Source of the DNA: CAKZNE01 sp963976435
GTDB lineage: Bacteria > Bacteroidota > Bacteroidia > Flavobacteriales > Schleiferiaceae
Length of the DNA: 64,000 bases
Reading direction: 5' to 3'
Assembly: GCA_963976435.1 (NCBI GenBank)
Contig: CAXBKQ010000009.1
Location: 62,001 to 126,000 of the forward strand
In this document: positions 8,504 through 17,851 of the stretch, one piece after another
How positions within the stretch are numbered: the stretch's first letter is position 1
Layout: each line of letters opens with the position of its first letter
Translations under genes and position numbers: made by a program
Notes under the pieces: generated by a model
What the model saw: the letters and a program-made list of their open reading frames with translations, nothing else
What the model was told of the DNA's origin: nothing
Database searches by the model: none

Positions 8504-9073
8504 ATGATAGCAATTGACAATACACTTATTTCGGAGGATCTTTTGGAGAAACACTTTGTTTGTGATCTTAGTAAATGCAAAGGGGAATGTTGTGTAGAAG
8601 GGGATGCAGGAGCTCCTTTAGAAAGCCATGAGGTGGAGAAATTAGAGGAGATTTTTGAAGATATTAAACCCTTTTTAAGAAAGGAAGGTATTGAATCTAT
8701 CGCTGGGCAAGGAACATCAGTCCAAGATCCAAGCGATGGAGAATGGGTTACACCTTTAGTTGCTAATAAAGAATGTGCTTACGTCGTATTTGAAAATGGA
8801 ATTACCAAATGCGGAATTGAAATGGCTTGGAAAGATGGTAAAACCGATTTTAGAAAACCGGTGAGTTGCCATCTTTACCCTATCCGAATAGATTCCTATA
8901 AAAGCTATGATGCTGTAAATTACCATAAATGGGAAATCTGCTCTCCAGCATGCGATTTGGGCCAGGAGTTAAAAGTACCTGTATATCAGTTTGCTAAGGA
9001 TTCCTTAATTCGTAAATATGGCGAATCTTGGTTTCAAGATCTAGAAGAAGTGGCTGAAAATTGGTCCAAATAA
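8504..9073 (+). CDS. DUF3109 family cysteine-rich protein
   Basis: 189 residues. It carries three cysteine groups: C-x4-C-x3-CC near residues 19-28 (CDLSKCKGECC), C-x35-C around CGIEM and SCHLYPIR, and C-x3-C in WEICSPACDLG. This layout is that of DUF3109, related to the YkgJ-type cysteine cluster proteins thought to bind iron-sulfur or zinc. HLYPIR is the family hallmark. No signal peptide, so cytosolic. Function is not known; metal binding is inferred from the conserved cysteines. Confidence 0.85.
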   Translation: MIAIDNTLISEDLLEKHFVCDLSKCKGECCVEGDAGAPLESHEVEKLEEIFEDIKPFLRKEGIESIAGQGTSVQDPSDGEWVTPLVANKECAYVVFENGITKCGIEMAWKDGKTDFRKPVSCHLYPIRIDSYKSYDAVNYHKWEICSPACDLGQELKVPVYQFAKDSLIRKYGESWFQDLEEVAENWSK

Positions 9074-9407
9074 AATTCCTCCAAGGTTTTTAACAATCGG
9101 TGTGGATTAAATTTCTAAAATCATTGCTAATTTAATTTGGAAATTTTCTATCTCAGGCTATCACTCGATTTCACAACACAGGTTTCTTCACATTGTGTTA
9201 ATAAAACCACCCGAATGTTAAAAACTACAGGTTGACAGACGGTCAATAATTGACAAAATTTGTGAAGCAAGTTTTTGAAAGGCTATGACTATCTAGCAAA
9301 ATCAAATAGTTTATTTTACTGAAAATCAATGTGTTGACACCTTCTTCACTGGCTTTCTAGCCTCTATAACAAGAACTTAGCAAGAATTTTTAAAAAAGCA
9401 TTAGAGT
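9074..9407 (+). promoter_or_regulatory. Long nrdBA leader with TTGAC repeats
   Basis: A 334-nt gap without an ORF. It contains a perfect inverted repeat TTGAC-N5-GTCAA at 9232-9246, further TTGAC copies at 9250-9254 and 9334-9338 (the last inside GTGT-TG-ACAC), and an inverted repeat AACACA-N13-TGTGTT at 9175-9199. I see no clear NrdR box and no clean TAnnTTTG. It is likely the control region of the ribonucleotide reductase operon; the regulator is unknown. Confidence 0.4.
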
Positions 9408-10382
9408 ATGGGTATGATGGAGCCAATTTTAGAAGAAAACAAGAATAGATTTGTCCTTTTTCCAATTGAACACAATGATATTTGGAAATGGTATAAAAAG
9501 GCAGAAGCGAGTTTTTGGACAGCAGAAGAAATTGACCTACACCAAGATTTAACGGATTGGGAGACGAAGCTTAATGATGATGAAAGATATTTCATTAAAC
9601 ATGTATTGGCATTTTTCGCTGCCAGTGATGGTATTGTAAATGAGAATTTGGCTGAGAATTTTGTGAATGAAGTTCAGTTTACCGAAGCGAAGTTCTTTTA
9701 TGGTTTTCAAATAATGATGGAGAATATTCACAGTGAAACATATTCTTTATTAATTGACACCTATATCAAAGACCCGGAAGATCGCCACCATTTATTTAAT
9801 GCTATTGAAACATTTGATGCAATAAAAAAGAAAGCTGACTGGGCCTTGAAATGGATAGAGTCGGACTCTTTCGCTGAAAGATTGGTAGCATTTGCAGCTG
9901 TAGAGGGGATTTTCTTTAGTGGATCCTTCTGCTCTATTTTCTGGTTAAAAAAGAGAGGCCTTATGCCAGGACTTACTTTTTCCAATGAATTAATCTCTCG
10001 TGATGAAGGTTTGCATTGTGATTTTGCTTGTCACTTGCACAATCATCATCTGCTAAATAAAGTTCCAAAAGAAAGAATTAAACAAATTCTTATTGAAGCC
10101 TTAGATATAGAGAGAGAGTTTATCACCGAATCATTACCTGCAAAATTAATAGGAATGAATTCTGATCTGATGACTCAATATCTTGAGTTTGTTACCGATC
10201 GCCTTTTAGTGGAGCTAGAATGCGAGAAAGTTTACAATGTTGAAAATCCATTTGATTTTATGGATATGATCAGCCTACAAGGAAAAACAAACTTCTTTGA
10301 AAAACGAGTTGGCGAATATCAAAAAAGCGGTGTGGTGCAAGGACAAGAGTCCAACCAAATCAGCTTCGATGCAGACTTCTAA
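9408..10382 (+). CDS. nrdB: Ribonucleoside-diphosphate reductase beta subunit (class Ia)
   Basis: R2 subunit of 324 residues. It houses the diiron-tyrosyl radical centre that starts ribonucleotide reduction. By comparison with the mouse-type R2 pattern the iron ligands are D74, E105, H108, E166, E200 and H203, with the radical tyrosine at Y112 (ENIHSETY). All are present, so this is a standard tyrosyl-radical enzyme rather than a class Ic or Id variant. The sequence is of the eukaryote-like type (FWTAEEIDL, AFFAASDGIVNENL) usual in Bacteroidota. Three Met codons occur in the first four positions; the first is used. nrdA follows after 53 nt. Confidence 0.96.
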   Translation: MGMMEPILEENKNRFVLFPIEHNDIWKWYKKAEASFWTAEEIDLHQDLTDWETKLNDDERYFIKHVLAFFAASDGIVNENLAENFVNEVQFTEAKFFYGFQIMMENIHSETYSLLIDTYIKDPEDRHHLFNAIETFDAIKKKADWALKWIESDSFAERLVAFAAVEGIFFSGSFCSIFWLKKRGLMPGLTFSNELISRDEGLHCDFACHLHNHHLLNKVPKERIKQILIEALDIEREFITESLPAKLIGMNSDLMTQYLEFVTDRLLVELECEKVYNVENPFDFMDMISLQGKTNFFEKRVGEYQKSGVVQGQESNQISFDADF

Positions 10383-10435
10383 AGTCAACCAAAAACAAGC
10401 AAAGCCTTAATCCACCGAACAAAAAAAATTAACCT

Positions 10436-12901
10436 ATGTACGTATTAAAAAGGGACGGAAGAAAAGAAACAGTAAAATTTGATAAAATTACAGCTCGTAT
10501 ACAAAAGCTGTGCTATGGTTTGAGTGACCTTGTAAATGCTACTAATGTAGCAATGAAGGTAATCGAAGGAATTTACGATGGTGTTACCACTTCAGAATTA
10601 GATAGCTTGGCAGCTGAAGTAGCAGCATCTTTAACTACAAAACACCCAGATTATGCTCAGTTAGCAGCCAGAATTGCGGTGTCTAATTTGCATAAAAACA
10701 CAACCAAGTCTTTCTCAGAAACCATGAAAGACTTGCACGAATACATTAACCCAAGAACAGGACTTCATTCTCCTCTTATAGCGGATGATGTTGCCGAAAT
10801 CATTGAAAAGAATAAAGAAATGTTGGATTCAACGTTGATTTATGACCGTGATTTTAGCTATGATTATTTTGGTTTTAAAACATTAGAACGTTCTTATTTA
10901 TTAAGAGTAAATGGCCAAATTGCTGAACGTCCCCAGCATATGCTTATGCGTGTTTCTATAGGTATTCACAAAGAAGATATTGCAGCAGCAGTAGAAACTT
11001 ATGACCTAATGTCTAAAAAGTATTTTACCCACGCTACACCAACTTTATTTAATGCAGGTACTCCAAAACCGCAAATGTCCTCTTGTTTTTTATTAACCAT
11101 GAAAGACGATAGCATTGATGGAATTTATGATACCCTTAAACAATGTTCTAAAATTTCTCAATCTGCCGGTGGAATAGGCTTATCTATTCATAATGTAAGG
11201 GCTACAGGGTCTTATATCAGAGGAACAAATGGAACCTCAAATGGTATTGTTCCTATGTTGAGAGTTTTCAATGATACGGCTAGATACGTAGATCAAGGCG
11301 GAGGTAAGAGAAAAGGATCATTTGCTATTTACCTAGAGCCATGGCATGCAGATATTTTCGACTTTTTAGATTTAAAGAAAAATCACGGAAAGGAGGAAAT
11401 GCGTGCAAGGGATTTATTTTATGCCCTTTGGACACCAGATCTTTTTATGGACAGGGTAAAAGAAAATGGGGATTGGACTTTGATGGATCCAAATGAATGC
11501 CCAGGGCTTGCTGATGTATATGGGGAAAAGTTTAAAGAACTTTACACTAAATATGAAGAAGAAGGAAAGGGTCGCAAAACAATAAAAGCTAGAGATTTAT
11601 GGCAAAAAATTACCGAATCTCAAATTGAAACCGGAACCCCATATATGTTGTATAAGGATGCAGCAAATGAAAAAAGTAACCAAAAGAACCTAGGAACTAT
11701 CCGCTCCTCCAATCTTTGTACTGAGATTATAGAGTACACCGCTCCGGATGAAGTGGCTGTTTGTAACCTGGCTTCCTTGGCACTGCCAATGTTTGTTGAA
11801 GATGGAAGTTTTGATCATCAAAAATTATTTGATGTTACTTATAAAGCAACCAAAAACCTTAACCGAATTATAGATAGGAATTATTATCCTGTTGCTGAAG
11901 CTCGAAATAGTAATATGCGTCACCGTCCAATTGGATTGGGAGTACAAGGTTTGGCAGATACCTTTATCAAATTAAGACTGCCATTTACCTCTGATGATGC
12001 AAAATCGCTGAATAAGGATATTTTTGAAACCATTTATTACGCAGCACTTTGTGCATCTAAAGATGAAGCAATAGCTGATGGAGCCTATGAAACAATTGCT
12101 GGTTCACCTATTAGTAAAGGAGAATTCCAGTTTAATATGTGGGGAGTTGATGAAAGCAGCCTTAGTGGAAATTGGGATTGGAAAGCCTTAAAAGCCGAAG
12201 TAATGGAGCATGGGGTGAGAAATTCACTTTTATTAGCGCCAATGCCTACCGCCTCTACTTCTCAAATATTAGGTAATAATGAGTGCTTCGAACCCTATAC
12301 TTCTAATATCTATACCCGTAGAGTTCTTTCTGGTGAATTTATTGTGGTAAACAAGCATTTATTAATTGATTTGGTAGACTTAGGTCTTTGGAATGAAGAT
12401 TTAAAAACCGAAATTATCAGAGCTAATGGTTCTATCCAACATATAGATATTATTCCAGACAATATCAAGGAGATGTATAAAACGGTTTGGGAAATGAGTA
12501 TGAAGGATATTATTGATATGAGTGCTGATAGAGGAATGTTTATCGATCAATCTCAATCCTTGAATTTATTTGTGGAGAATGCCAATATTGGTAAACTTAC
12601 TTCTATGCATTTTTATGCCTGGGAAAAAGGTTTGAAAACGGGTATGTACTACCTAAGAACTAAGGCCGCTACAGATGCTATTAAATTTACCGTTCAAAAA
12701 CAGGCAAAAGCACAGGTGGAGCCAGTAACAGAAGGTAAACAAACTGAGAAAATCCAGGAAAAGGAGAATTTAGAAAAGGCGGCCAATGTTGGAGAGAGCA
12801 GAGTTGCTGAAATGGCTAAAGCTGTTCAAACTTATACGCAAGAAGAAGCACTAGCATGTTCTATTGATAATCCAGATGATTGTGAGGCTTGTGGCTCATA
12901 A
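10436..12901 (+). CDS. nrdA: Ribonucleoside-diphosphate reductase alpha subunit
   Basis: R1 subunit of 821 residues that reduces NDPs to dNDPs. An N-terminal ATP-cone (about 1-90, VLKRDGRKETVKFDK) gives dATP/ATP activity control. The active site has C217 (SSCFLL) and C443 (VCNLAS) as the redox pair, C428 in NLCTE as the thiyl-radical cysteine with N426 and E430. The radical-transfer tyrosine pair is in GMYYLRTKAA near residue 740. The C-terminus ends in CEACGS (C816, C819), the shuttle thiols that are re-reduced by thioredoxin. Co-transcribed with nrdB and followed by a strong terminator. Confidence 0.97.
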   Translation: MYVLKRDGRKETVKFDKITARIQKLCYGLSDLVNATNVAMKVIEGIYDGVTTSELDSLAAEVAASLTTKHPDYAQLAARIAVSNLHKNTTKSFSETMKDLHEYINPRTGLHSPLIADDVAEIIEKNKEMLDSTLIYDRDFSYDYFGFKTLERSYLLRVNGQIAERPQHMLMRVSIGIHKEDIAAAVETYDLMSKKYFTHATPTLFNAGTPKPQMSSCFLLTMKDDSIDGIYDTLKQCSKISQSAGGIGLSIHNVRATGSYIRGTNGTSNGIVPMLRVFNDTARYVDQGGGKRKGSFAIYLEPWHADIFDFLDLKKNHGKEEMRARDLFYALWTPDLFMDRVKENGDWTLMDPNECPGLADVYGEKFKELYTKYEEEGKGRKTIKARDLWQKITESQIETGTPYMLYKDAANEKSNQKNLGTIRSSNLCTEIIEYTAPDEVAVCNLASLALPMFVEDGSFDHQKLFDVTYKATKNLNRIIDRNYYPVAEARNSNMRHRPIGLGVQGLADTFIKLRLPFTSDDAKSLNKDIFETIYYAALCASKDEAIADGAYETIAGSPISKGEFQFNMWGVDESSLSGNWDWKALKAEVMEHGVRNSLLLAPMPTASTSQILGNNECFEPYTSNIYTRRVLSGEFIVVNKHLLIDLVDLGLWNEDLKTEIIRANGSIQHIDIIPDNIKEMYKTVWEMSMKDIIDMSADRGMFIDQSQSLNLFVENANIGKLTSMHFYAWEKGLKTGMYYLRTKAATDAIKFTVQKQAKAQVEPVTEGKQTEKIQEKENLEKAANVGESRVAEMAKAVQTYTQEEALACSIDNPDDCEACGS

Positions 12902-12925
12902 GACCTGATATATAATTATATTTGA

Positions 12926-12954
12926 GGGCTGCAATATTTGCAGCCCTTTTTTTT
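12926..12954 (+). terminator. Rho-independent terminator of nrdBA
   Basis: GGGCTGCAA-TAT-TTGCAGCCC is a perfect 9-bp stem followed by eight T residues, 24 nt after the nrdA stop. It argues against any gene start between 12922 and 12960. Confidence 0.92.
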
Positions 12955-12963
12955 AGCCAGCTA

Positions 12964-13434
12964 ATGAATAAAATTCTGCCTATACTCTTCCTGATATGTG
13001 GTTCATTTAGCCCCAATTGGGTTCAATCTCAAGATCAACGTAGTCCTACAGAGAAAGTCTTGGATATTCTAACGCAAAAGGAATCAATAAAACTAGAATA
13101 TGATAAATTGAATTTGGGAGCATGGGAGGCATTGTCCTATTTGGATGCTAAAAAAGCGGAATACGCAGAAGAAGATCTGCTGGAAGCTGTACCAGATTAT
13201 TATCATTTTTTGGATTCAACGGTGATTGTAAAATTGGTAAACCCAAATGATTACAATGACTATGGATTACAATTAGAGCTGAAATACAAGATCCTAGCTA
13301 AGGAGTTAATCCTCTATGATAAAAAAGGAAAGGAGAAGGATCGATGGACCTTTTTGTATTTGGATCAAAACTATTTAGCCATGGACATGGGTGGGCTAAG
13401 AGTTTTTTTTACAAAAACTCCAGTTCAAGAATAA
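12964..13434 (+). CDS. Secreted protein of unknown function
   Basis: 156 residues from the ATG at 12964. A longer frame opens at 12922 but lies in the nrdA terminator. A signal peptide (MNKILPILFLICGSFSPNWVQSQ) directs export. The mature part is acidic and mixed alpha/beta, with DRWTFLYLDQNYLAMDMGG near the C-terminus; the strand pattern hints at a small lipocalin-like or beta-sandwich fold, but I do not recognise a family. The stop is 10 nt before the next gene, so the pair probably forms an operon. Confidence 0.7.
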   Translation: MNKILPILFLICGSFSPNWVQSQDQRSPTEKVLDILTQKESIKLEYDKLNLGAWEALSYLDAKKAEYAEEDLLEAVPDYYHFLDSTVIVKLVNPNDYNDYGLQLELKYKILAKELILYDKKGKEKDRWTFLYLDQNYLAMDMGGLRVFFTKTPVQE

Positions 13435-13444
13435 TAATATTACA

Positions 13445-13849
13445 ATGAGTATCGATAAACAAAATTTGGAAATTGCCAAGATTCAAAAGGAAATTGAGAA
13501 CTATCTAAGTCTGGGGAGTACCCAAATGATCTTTGATTACCAAGAGAAAAATAGTGTCTTACGCTTAGATGTAATTACGGTAAACCCAAGGCATCATCAG
13601 TCCTTTTTGTTTCACAGCGTAGAGGCCTATGATAAAATTGACGCTTTAAACAAGGTACTTGAATATGTAAAAACTCATCGGGAGAAGAAGAATTCCTATA
13701 CTTTACAATGGTCAGTAAAGGGAGAAGATGAATTGCATACTTCATACTTCCGTGCAAAAGACATTCCTGAAGCAATTGATAAGCTCCACTATGGCAGAGA
13801 TCCAAATGCCATTACAATATTTAGCGCGGTTCTAAATCCTATTGCCTGA
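13445..13849 (+). CDS. Conserved hypothetical cytosolic protein
   Basis: 134 residues with no signal peptide or membrane segment. It starts with a charged helix (KQNLEIAKIQKEIENYL), then beta-rich sequence with RHHQSFLFHSVEAYDKIDALNKVLEYV and TSYFRAKDIPEAIDKLHYGRD, which look like two related strand-helix units (FHS-EAYDKIDALNKV and FRAKDIPEAIDKL), a possible internal duplication. No family recognised. Confidence 0.65.
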   Translation: MSIDKQNLEIAKIQKEIENYLSLGSTQMIFDYQEKNSVLRLDVITVNPRHHQSFLFHSVEAYDKIDALNKVLEYVKTHREKKNSYTLQWSVKGEDELHTSYFRAKDIPEAIDKLHYGRDPNAITIFSAVLNPIA

Positions 13850-13909
13850 TATTGAAATAATCCCTATATTAAGCTCTGAACAGGGAACTACAAATCAAAT
13901 TTAAAAAAC

Positions 13910-14077
13910 ATGCCTAGAGATGATCGAAGGCGGCAAGTCAAACAAAGAGCCAAAAGGATTCGAAAAATTGCGGAAAAAAGTGAAAAAGAAACTGCCAAAG
14001 ATTATTTGCAATACACCTTGGTAGTTTTATTGATCCTTACCATTATAGCTGCCGCCATATATATTACCCAAAGGTAA
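13910..14077 (+). CDS. 55-residue single-pass membrane protein
   Basis: A short ORF: MPRDDRRRQVKQRAKRIRKI, then EKSEKETAKDYLQ, then a 20-residue hydrophobic helix (about 36-52) and a short TQR end. The very basic N-terminus followed by one helix predicts a cytoplasmic N-terminus that may touch nucleic acid or lipid head groups. It lies 60 nt after the preceding hypothetical gene on the same strand. No family known to me. Confidence 0.5.
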   Translation: MPRDDRRRQVKQRAKRIRKIAEKSEKETAKDYLQYTLVVLLILTIIAAAIYITQR

Positions 14078-14202
14078 GAATGATCTTACAATACTGATTT
14101 TCAGCACACTAAAGAAGCGAAAAATCGTAAGTTTTAAGCATTATTTTGGTTTTTATCATTTGTGTTCCCTACTTTAGGGACAGAAATAGAAATCGAACTG
14201 CA

Positions 14203-14307
14203 ATGGAAAAAACAGCAAAAAGCAAAACAGCAGCGGTCGTGCAAATAGCGAGTGTTGTTGTGCTGATCTCCTGCATAGTAGGTCTAGCTTTATATCTAGC
14301 CGGCTAG
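14203..14307 (+). CDS. 34-residue membrane peptide
   Basis: A short ORF: MEKTAKSKTAAVVQIA followed by a hydrophobic run with VVVLISCIVGLALYLAG to the stop. One predicted membrane helix with a basic N-terminus. It follows the 55-residue membrane ORF by 125 nt, and the two may be related in role. Short enough to arise by chance; support is the clean composition and the strand agreement. Confidence 0.35.
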   Translation: MEKTAKSKTAAVVQIASVVVLISCIVGLALYLAG

Positions 14308-14344
14308 TCAGGAACTCAGAACAGGGTTTTACCGCACTGGCTCA

Positions 14345-15364
14345 TTATAAAAATGGGTCAGTGCTTATTATTTTATCCCTAAGTATATCTATTTGATTTT
14401 TAATCCTAATAAAAAAGCGATTTCTTTCTTTTTCAGATAAATTATCTATTGATGCTGCTTTGCTAATCTGACCTTCCAAATAGCCATTTACATCTGAAGT
14501 AAGTTCAGGATCGGTAGTAGATAAATAGTTAATACCAGCATAGGGCATGAAATACATTATATTATTCTCCCCATACTTGGTCATTATATGATTATCCATT
14601 AAAAGGATTTCATGAAAATACATGGAATAACTAGCACTTGAAAAAACCTCTCTATTTACGGCATGTAGTTTTTTTCCATTCAAAGCTTGTTTATAGATAA
14701 TTTTCATCATTTCTTTAAATTCATCACAAATCTCCAGCGCTTCTTCCTTGCTGCTGAAAAATCCTGCTTCATAATAGTATTCTATTTGGTTAATAATACT
14801 TCTTATGGTGGTTTCTCCCCAAATTTCAGTTGTATTAATCCGGCTAAATACTTCATATTGCTGATGGGCAATATCAATAATGTCTTCGGGTATCATGGAG
14901 AGGTTATAGTTTTTGCCATCTATTTTATCTATGCCATATACAGATTTTAGCCAAACATATATTTTAAAGGCACAAAGCTTTGGAAGCGCATAGAGATAAA
15001 AGACAGGTATGTCTTTGGCCTGATAATAAATCATATGATTTCTTTGAGCTTGAACAAACTTTAAGTTTTCCAAACTACTTTTCATATAATCCCTGTACTG
15101 ATCCAGGTTGGTTATAAAGGGTTGACGATGAAATACTGCGCTATTATCACTATGGCCTGCTATGGAGGCTAAAGAAACCCTATAAGCATTCGCCAATTTT
15201 ACAGTTTCGTCAAAACTTAATGCGGTATCACCACGCATCCTTCGATAGGCGGAATCCTGACTTATCTGCAATACATCAGTTAATACATCCACCAAGGTGT
15301 GGTTTTCTGAAATATGTTGCTTTAATGTTTCAAAAAACAATAATTGAAATTTTCGTTGCTCCAT
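14345..15364 (-). CDS. HTH transcriptional regulator, Bacteroidota-specific type
   Basis: 339 residues. The first ~70 residues hold a helix-turn-helix: LVDVLTDVLQISQDSAYRRMRG places the recognition helix around SQDSAYRRMRG, followed by LSFDETVKLANAY. This resembles Xre/BetR-type DNA-binding domains. The remaining ~260 residues are mostly helical without known motifs and probably sense a ligand or mediate dimerisation. No signal peptide. Similar proteins are common in Flavobacteriia and Cytophagia; targets are unknown. Divergent from the envelope gene at 15586. Confidence 0.75.
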   Translation of the reverse strand: MEQRKFQLLFFETLKQHISENHTLVDVLTDVLQISQDSAYRRMRGDTALSFDETVKLANAYRVSLASIAGHSDNSAVFHRQPFITNLDQYRDYMKSSLENLKFVQAQRNHMIYYQAKDIPVFYLYALPKLCAFKIYVWLKSVYGIDKIDGKNYNLSMIPEDIIDIAHQQYEVFSRINTTEIWGETTIRSIINQIEYYYEAGFFSSKEEALEICDEFKEMMKIIYKQALNGKKLHAVNREVFSSASYSMYFHEILLMDNHIMTKYGENNIMYFMPYAGINYLSTTDPELTSDVNGYLEGQISKAASIDNLSEKERNRFFIRIKNQIDILRDKIISTDPFL

Positions 15365-15585
15365 GAATATTGTCCATAAATGAAATTTAAATGTATGAAA
15401 ATTCGCAAAAACCTATAGTCTATAAAATGATATTTTGGATTTATAGCACCTTGTAGAACGATTTTTGAATGGGGCACGGGTTTTTGTGTGATAAATAATA
15501 TTTTTTCATTTCTCCTTGCGGATATCCGTTTTAATTAATGAAGTACTTTCATCTGCTTTGTCATCCAATCAATAAGTATAAAAAC

Positions 15586-16131
15586 ATGAAAAATTCAAAG
15601 TACTTTATTTTACTATTCGGTCTTCTTTTAAGTCCAATTTTAAAAGCTCAGGAAATTCCAGTAATTGAGGATAGGGAAACTGCCATTTTAGAACCCTTAA
15701 GGTTAAGTGGCCCCAGAGTAGGGCTCAGCTTTGTTCCTCAGATTAAAAATTTTGGAATTTCAGAACTAATAGGGGATACAACATTTAATCCCAATCCTTT
15801 TGTAAGTCAGTTTGGATGGCAATTCGAGTGGAGGTATTTTGAAACTCGAGGTGGTAGTGCTGGTCTTTTTGAGGTGATACCAATGTTAGGTGGCTTGGAT
15901 CAAGGCCTGGTCATCCCCAGTGTTAATTTAATCACTGGATATAGGTCGCCTAGCGGATTTGAGTTTGGAGCTGGCCCCAATATTAGTTTACTAAGCTCAG
16001 GCTTTTCTGCTGCTGTGGGATATGCTTTTAAATCAGAACACATGTATTTCCCCATAAATTTTGCGATGACAAAAAGTAGAGATGGTACAAGGTATAGTGT
16101 GATTTTCGGATTTAGTAAAAGGAGTAGGTAA
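15586..16131 (+). CDS. Predicted small outer-membrane/envelope protein
   Basis: 181 residues from the ATG at 15586, chosen because it begins at a signal peptide (MKNSKYFILLFGLLLSPILKAQ); an upstream in-frame ATG at 15538 would bury it. The mature part alternates hydrophobic and polar residues with many glycines and aromatic residues (FGWQFEWRYFET, LITGYRSPSGFEFGAGPN, FSAAVGYAF) and ends in YSVIFGFSKRSR, as expected for a small beta-barrel. No family assigned. Confidence 0.65.
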   Translation: MKNSKYFILLFGLLLSPILKAQEIPVIEDRETAILEPLRLSGPRVGLSFVPQIKNFGISELIGDTTFNPNPFVSQFGWQFEWRYFETRGGSAGLFEVIPMLGGLDQGLVIPSVNLITGYRSPSGFEFGAGPNISLLSSGFSAAVGYAFKSEHMYFPINFAMTKSRDGTRYSVIFGFSKRSR

Positions 16132-16158
16132 AAATTCTTTTTTAAACTCTACTCTCTC

Positions 16159-16194
16159 GGCCACTGTATTTTTTTAAAATTACAGTGGCCTTTT
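16159..16194 (+). terminator. Terminator after the envelope protein gene
   Basis: GGCCACTGTA (16159-16168) and TACAGTGGCC (16181-16190) form a perfect 10-bp stem with a 12-nt AT-only loop, followed by TTTTC. Confidence 0.82.
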
Positions 16195-16228
16195 CATTTG
16201 ATTTTCTATTTTTAGTGAAACACCAATT

Positions 16229-17674
16229 ATGAAATTAGCCCTCCGAATTATTGGATTAGTTACAGCATCACTATTGATAATTGTTTTAGTAAGAACCTTT
16301 AATTTTCAATCACCTGAAAAATATTCGGCCTATGATAGGCTTGAGGTTAAGGCTTATCCAGATATTTTAGCCAAGGCACTTAGCTTTGAAACTATTTCAC
16401 ATAAAGCTGGAATGATTGATGATTCTGCCTTTTCAAAATTTCATCTTTTCTTAGAAAATTCATTTCCCCTTGTTCATCAAAAACTCAAATTAGAAAAGCT
16501 GAATAAATACAGCCTTTTATTTCATTGGGAGGGATTAGACCCTCAACTAGACCCAATAGTAATAATGGCTCATCAGGATGTGGTTCCTGCAGAATATTCA
16601 AGTTTGGATAAATGGGACTACCCACCTTTTTCTGGTGTGCAAACTGATTCCTTTATTTATGGAAGAGGTAGTTTAGACGACAAGGGAAGTTTAATTTCTA
16701 TCTTAAATGCTTGCGAGGAATTGCTAAAAATCAATTTTAAACCTAATAGAAGCATGCTTTTCTGTTTTGGACATGATGAAGAAATTGGAGGAAAGGATGG
16801 AGGTCTTGCCATTGCTCAATTGCTTGAAAATAGGGGGATTCGTGCCCATATGGTTTTAGATGAAGGTGGAAATATTGTTTCGGGTCTAGTACCCGGTATT
16901 GATAAACCTGTAGCTCTAGTTGGAACTTCAGAAAAGGGATATGTAAGCCTTGAGTTGAGCGCTGAAATTCCTGGTGGACATTCTTCAATGCCAAATTCCA
17001 AGACCGCTATTGGGCAAATTAATAAGGCCTTATATAAGTTAGAACAAAACCCATTACCCAATCGAATTACAGAACCCTTGCATGGCTTTATTTCATGCAT
17101 CGGTCCAGAACTTCCTTTTAGTCAGAAAATGGCCTTTGCTAATACCTGGCTTTTCCAACCTCTTATTTTTAAAGTGTATGAAGGATCAGCCTCCGGTTCA
17201 GCATTAATACACAGCACCCAAGTGGCCACAATTTTTCAATCGGGAATAAAGGATAATGTAATTCCCAACAGGGCTAAGGCAACCGTAAATTATAGATTAC
17301 TTCCAGGTGACGAACCTAGTTTCATCCTGGAGAGGGCAAGAAAGTTAATTGGAGACAGTTTAGTAAAAATTAGAATTTTTGAAGATTTTTCCATTTCAGC
17401 TTCTCCAGTAAGCGACTATAAATCGGAGGCATTTCGCAGTATTGGAAAAAGTATTAAGGCAGTTTTTCCTGAGGCAATTGTAAGTCCTTACCTTGTTATT
17501 GCTGCCACAGATTCTCGTCATTTTTACAATATTTCGGATCATGTTTATAGGTTCGCACCTATTGTATTAACCAAAGAGGATTTGCCAAGATTACATGGTA
17601 TTAATGAGAGAATTAGCATTTTAGGCTATGAAAAGAGCGTCCGTTTTTATGCAACTTTGATGAAAAATAGTTGA
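16229..17674 (+). CDS. M20 family metallopeptidase (PM20D1/carboxypeptidase S-like)
   Basis: 481 residues with an N-terminal membrane segment (about 5-24). The dizinc site of the M20 family is complete: H and D in MAHQDVVP (near 112-119), D in GRGSLDDKG (near 150), EE in GHDEEIGG (near 180), and a downstream Asp/His set (DEGG, and AATDSRHF near 430). PGGHSSMP marks the lid/dimerisation domain. The length and the TM anchor match Gly-X carboxypeptidase / PM20D1-like members, which act on N-acyl amino acids or dipeptides; the true substrate is unknown. Single gene between terminators. Confidence 0.9.
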   Translation: MKLALRIIGLVTASLLIIVLVRTFNFQSPEKYSAYDRLEVKAYPDILAKALSFETISHKAGMIDDSAFSKFHLFLENSFPLVHQKLKLEKLNKYSLLFHWEGLDPQLDPIVIMAHQDVVPAEYSSLDKWDYPPFSGVQTDSFIYGRGSLDDKGSLISILNACEELLKINFKPNRSMLFCFGHDEEIGGKDGGLAIAQLLENRGIRAHMVLDEGGNIVSGLVPGIDKPVALVGTSEKGYVSLELSAEIPGGHSSMPNSKTAIGQINKALYKLEQNPLPNRITEPLHGFISCIGPELPFSQKMAFANTWLFQPLIFKVYEGSASGSALIHSTQVATIFQSGIKDNVIPNRAKATVNYRLLPGDEPSFILERARKLIGDSLVKIRIFEDFSISASPVSDYKSEAFRSIGKSIKAVFPEAIVSPYLVIAATDSRHFYNISDHVYRFAPIVLTKEDLPRLHGINERISILGYEKSVRFYATLMKNS

Positions 17675-17770
17675 TCTTCATTTTGAACTAAAAAATATAC
17701 CCTTTGTCTAAATAAGTTTAAAATGTAGCATAATATCTAATTCTAGTGCTACAATTGCCTAAATCTGTTT

Positions 17771-17778
17771 TACCTTTG
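17771..17778 (+). promoter_or_regulatory. -7 promoter element of the LruC-domain lipoprotein gene
   Basis: TACCTTTG matches TAnnTTTG exactly, about 70 nt upstream of the ATG. A TTG at 17755-17757 is closer than the usual -33 distance, so only the -7 part is convincing. Confidence 0.5.
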
Positions 17779-17851
17779 AATTAAATAAATTCGGCTAAAC
17801 ATTGTTTGGTCTTATGAATCATTACACTACTTTATCATAAAAATAAATAAC

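Noticed and set aside
12922..12963. Upstream extension of the secreted protein gene
   Set aside because: It lies in the nrdA terminator hairpin and would bury the signal peptide.
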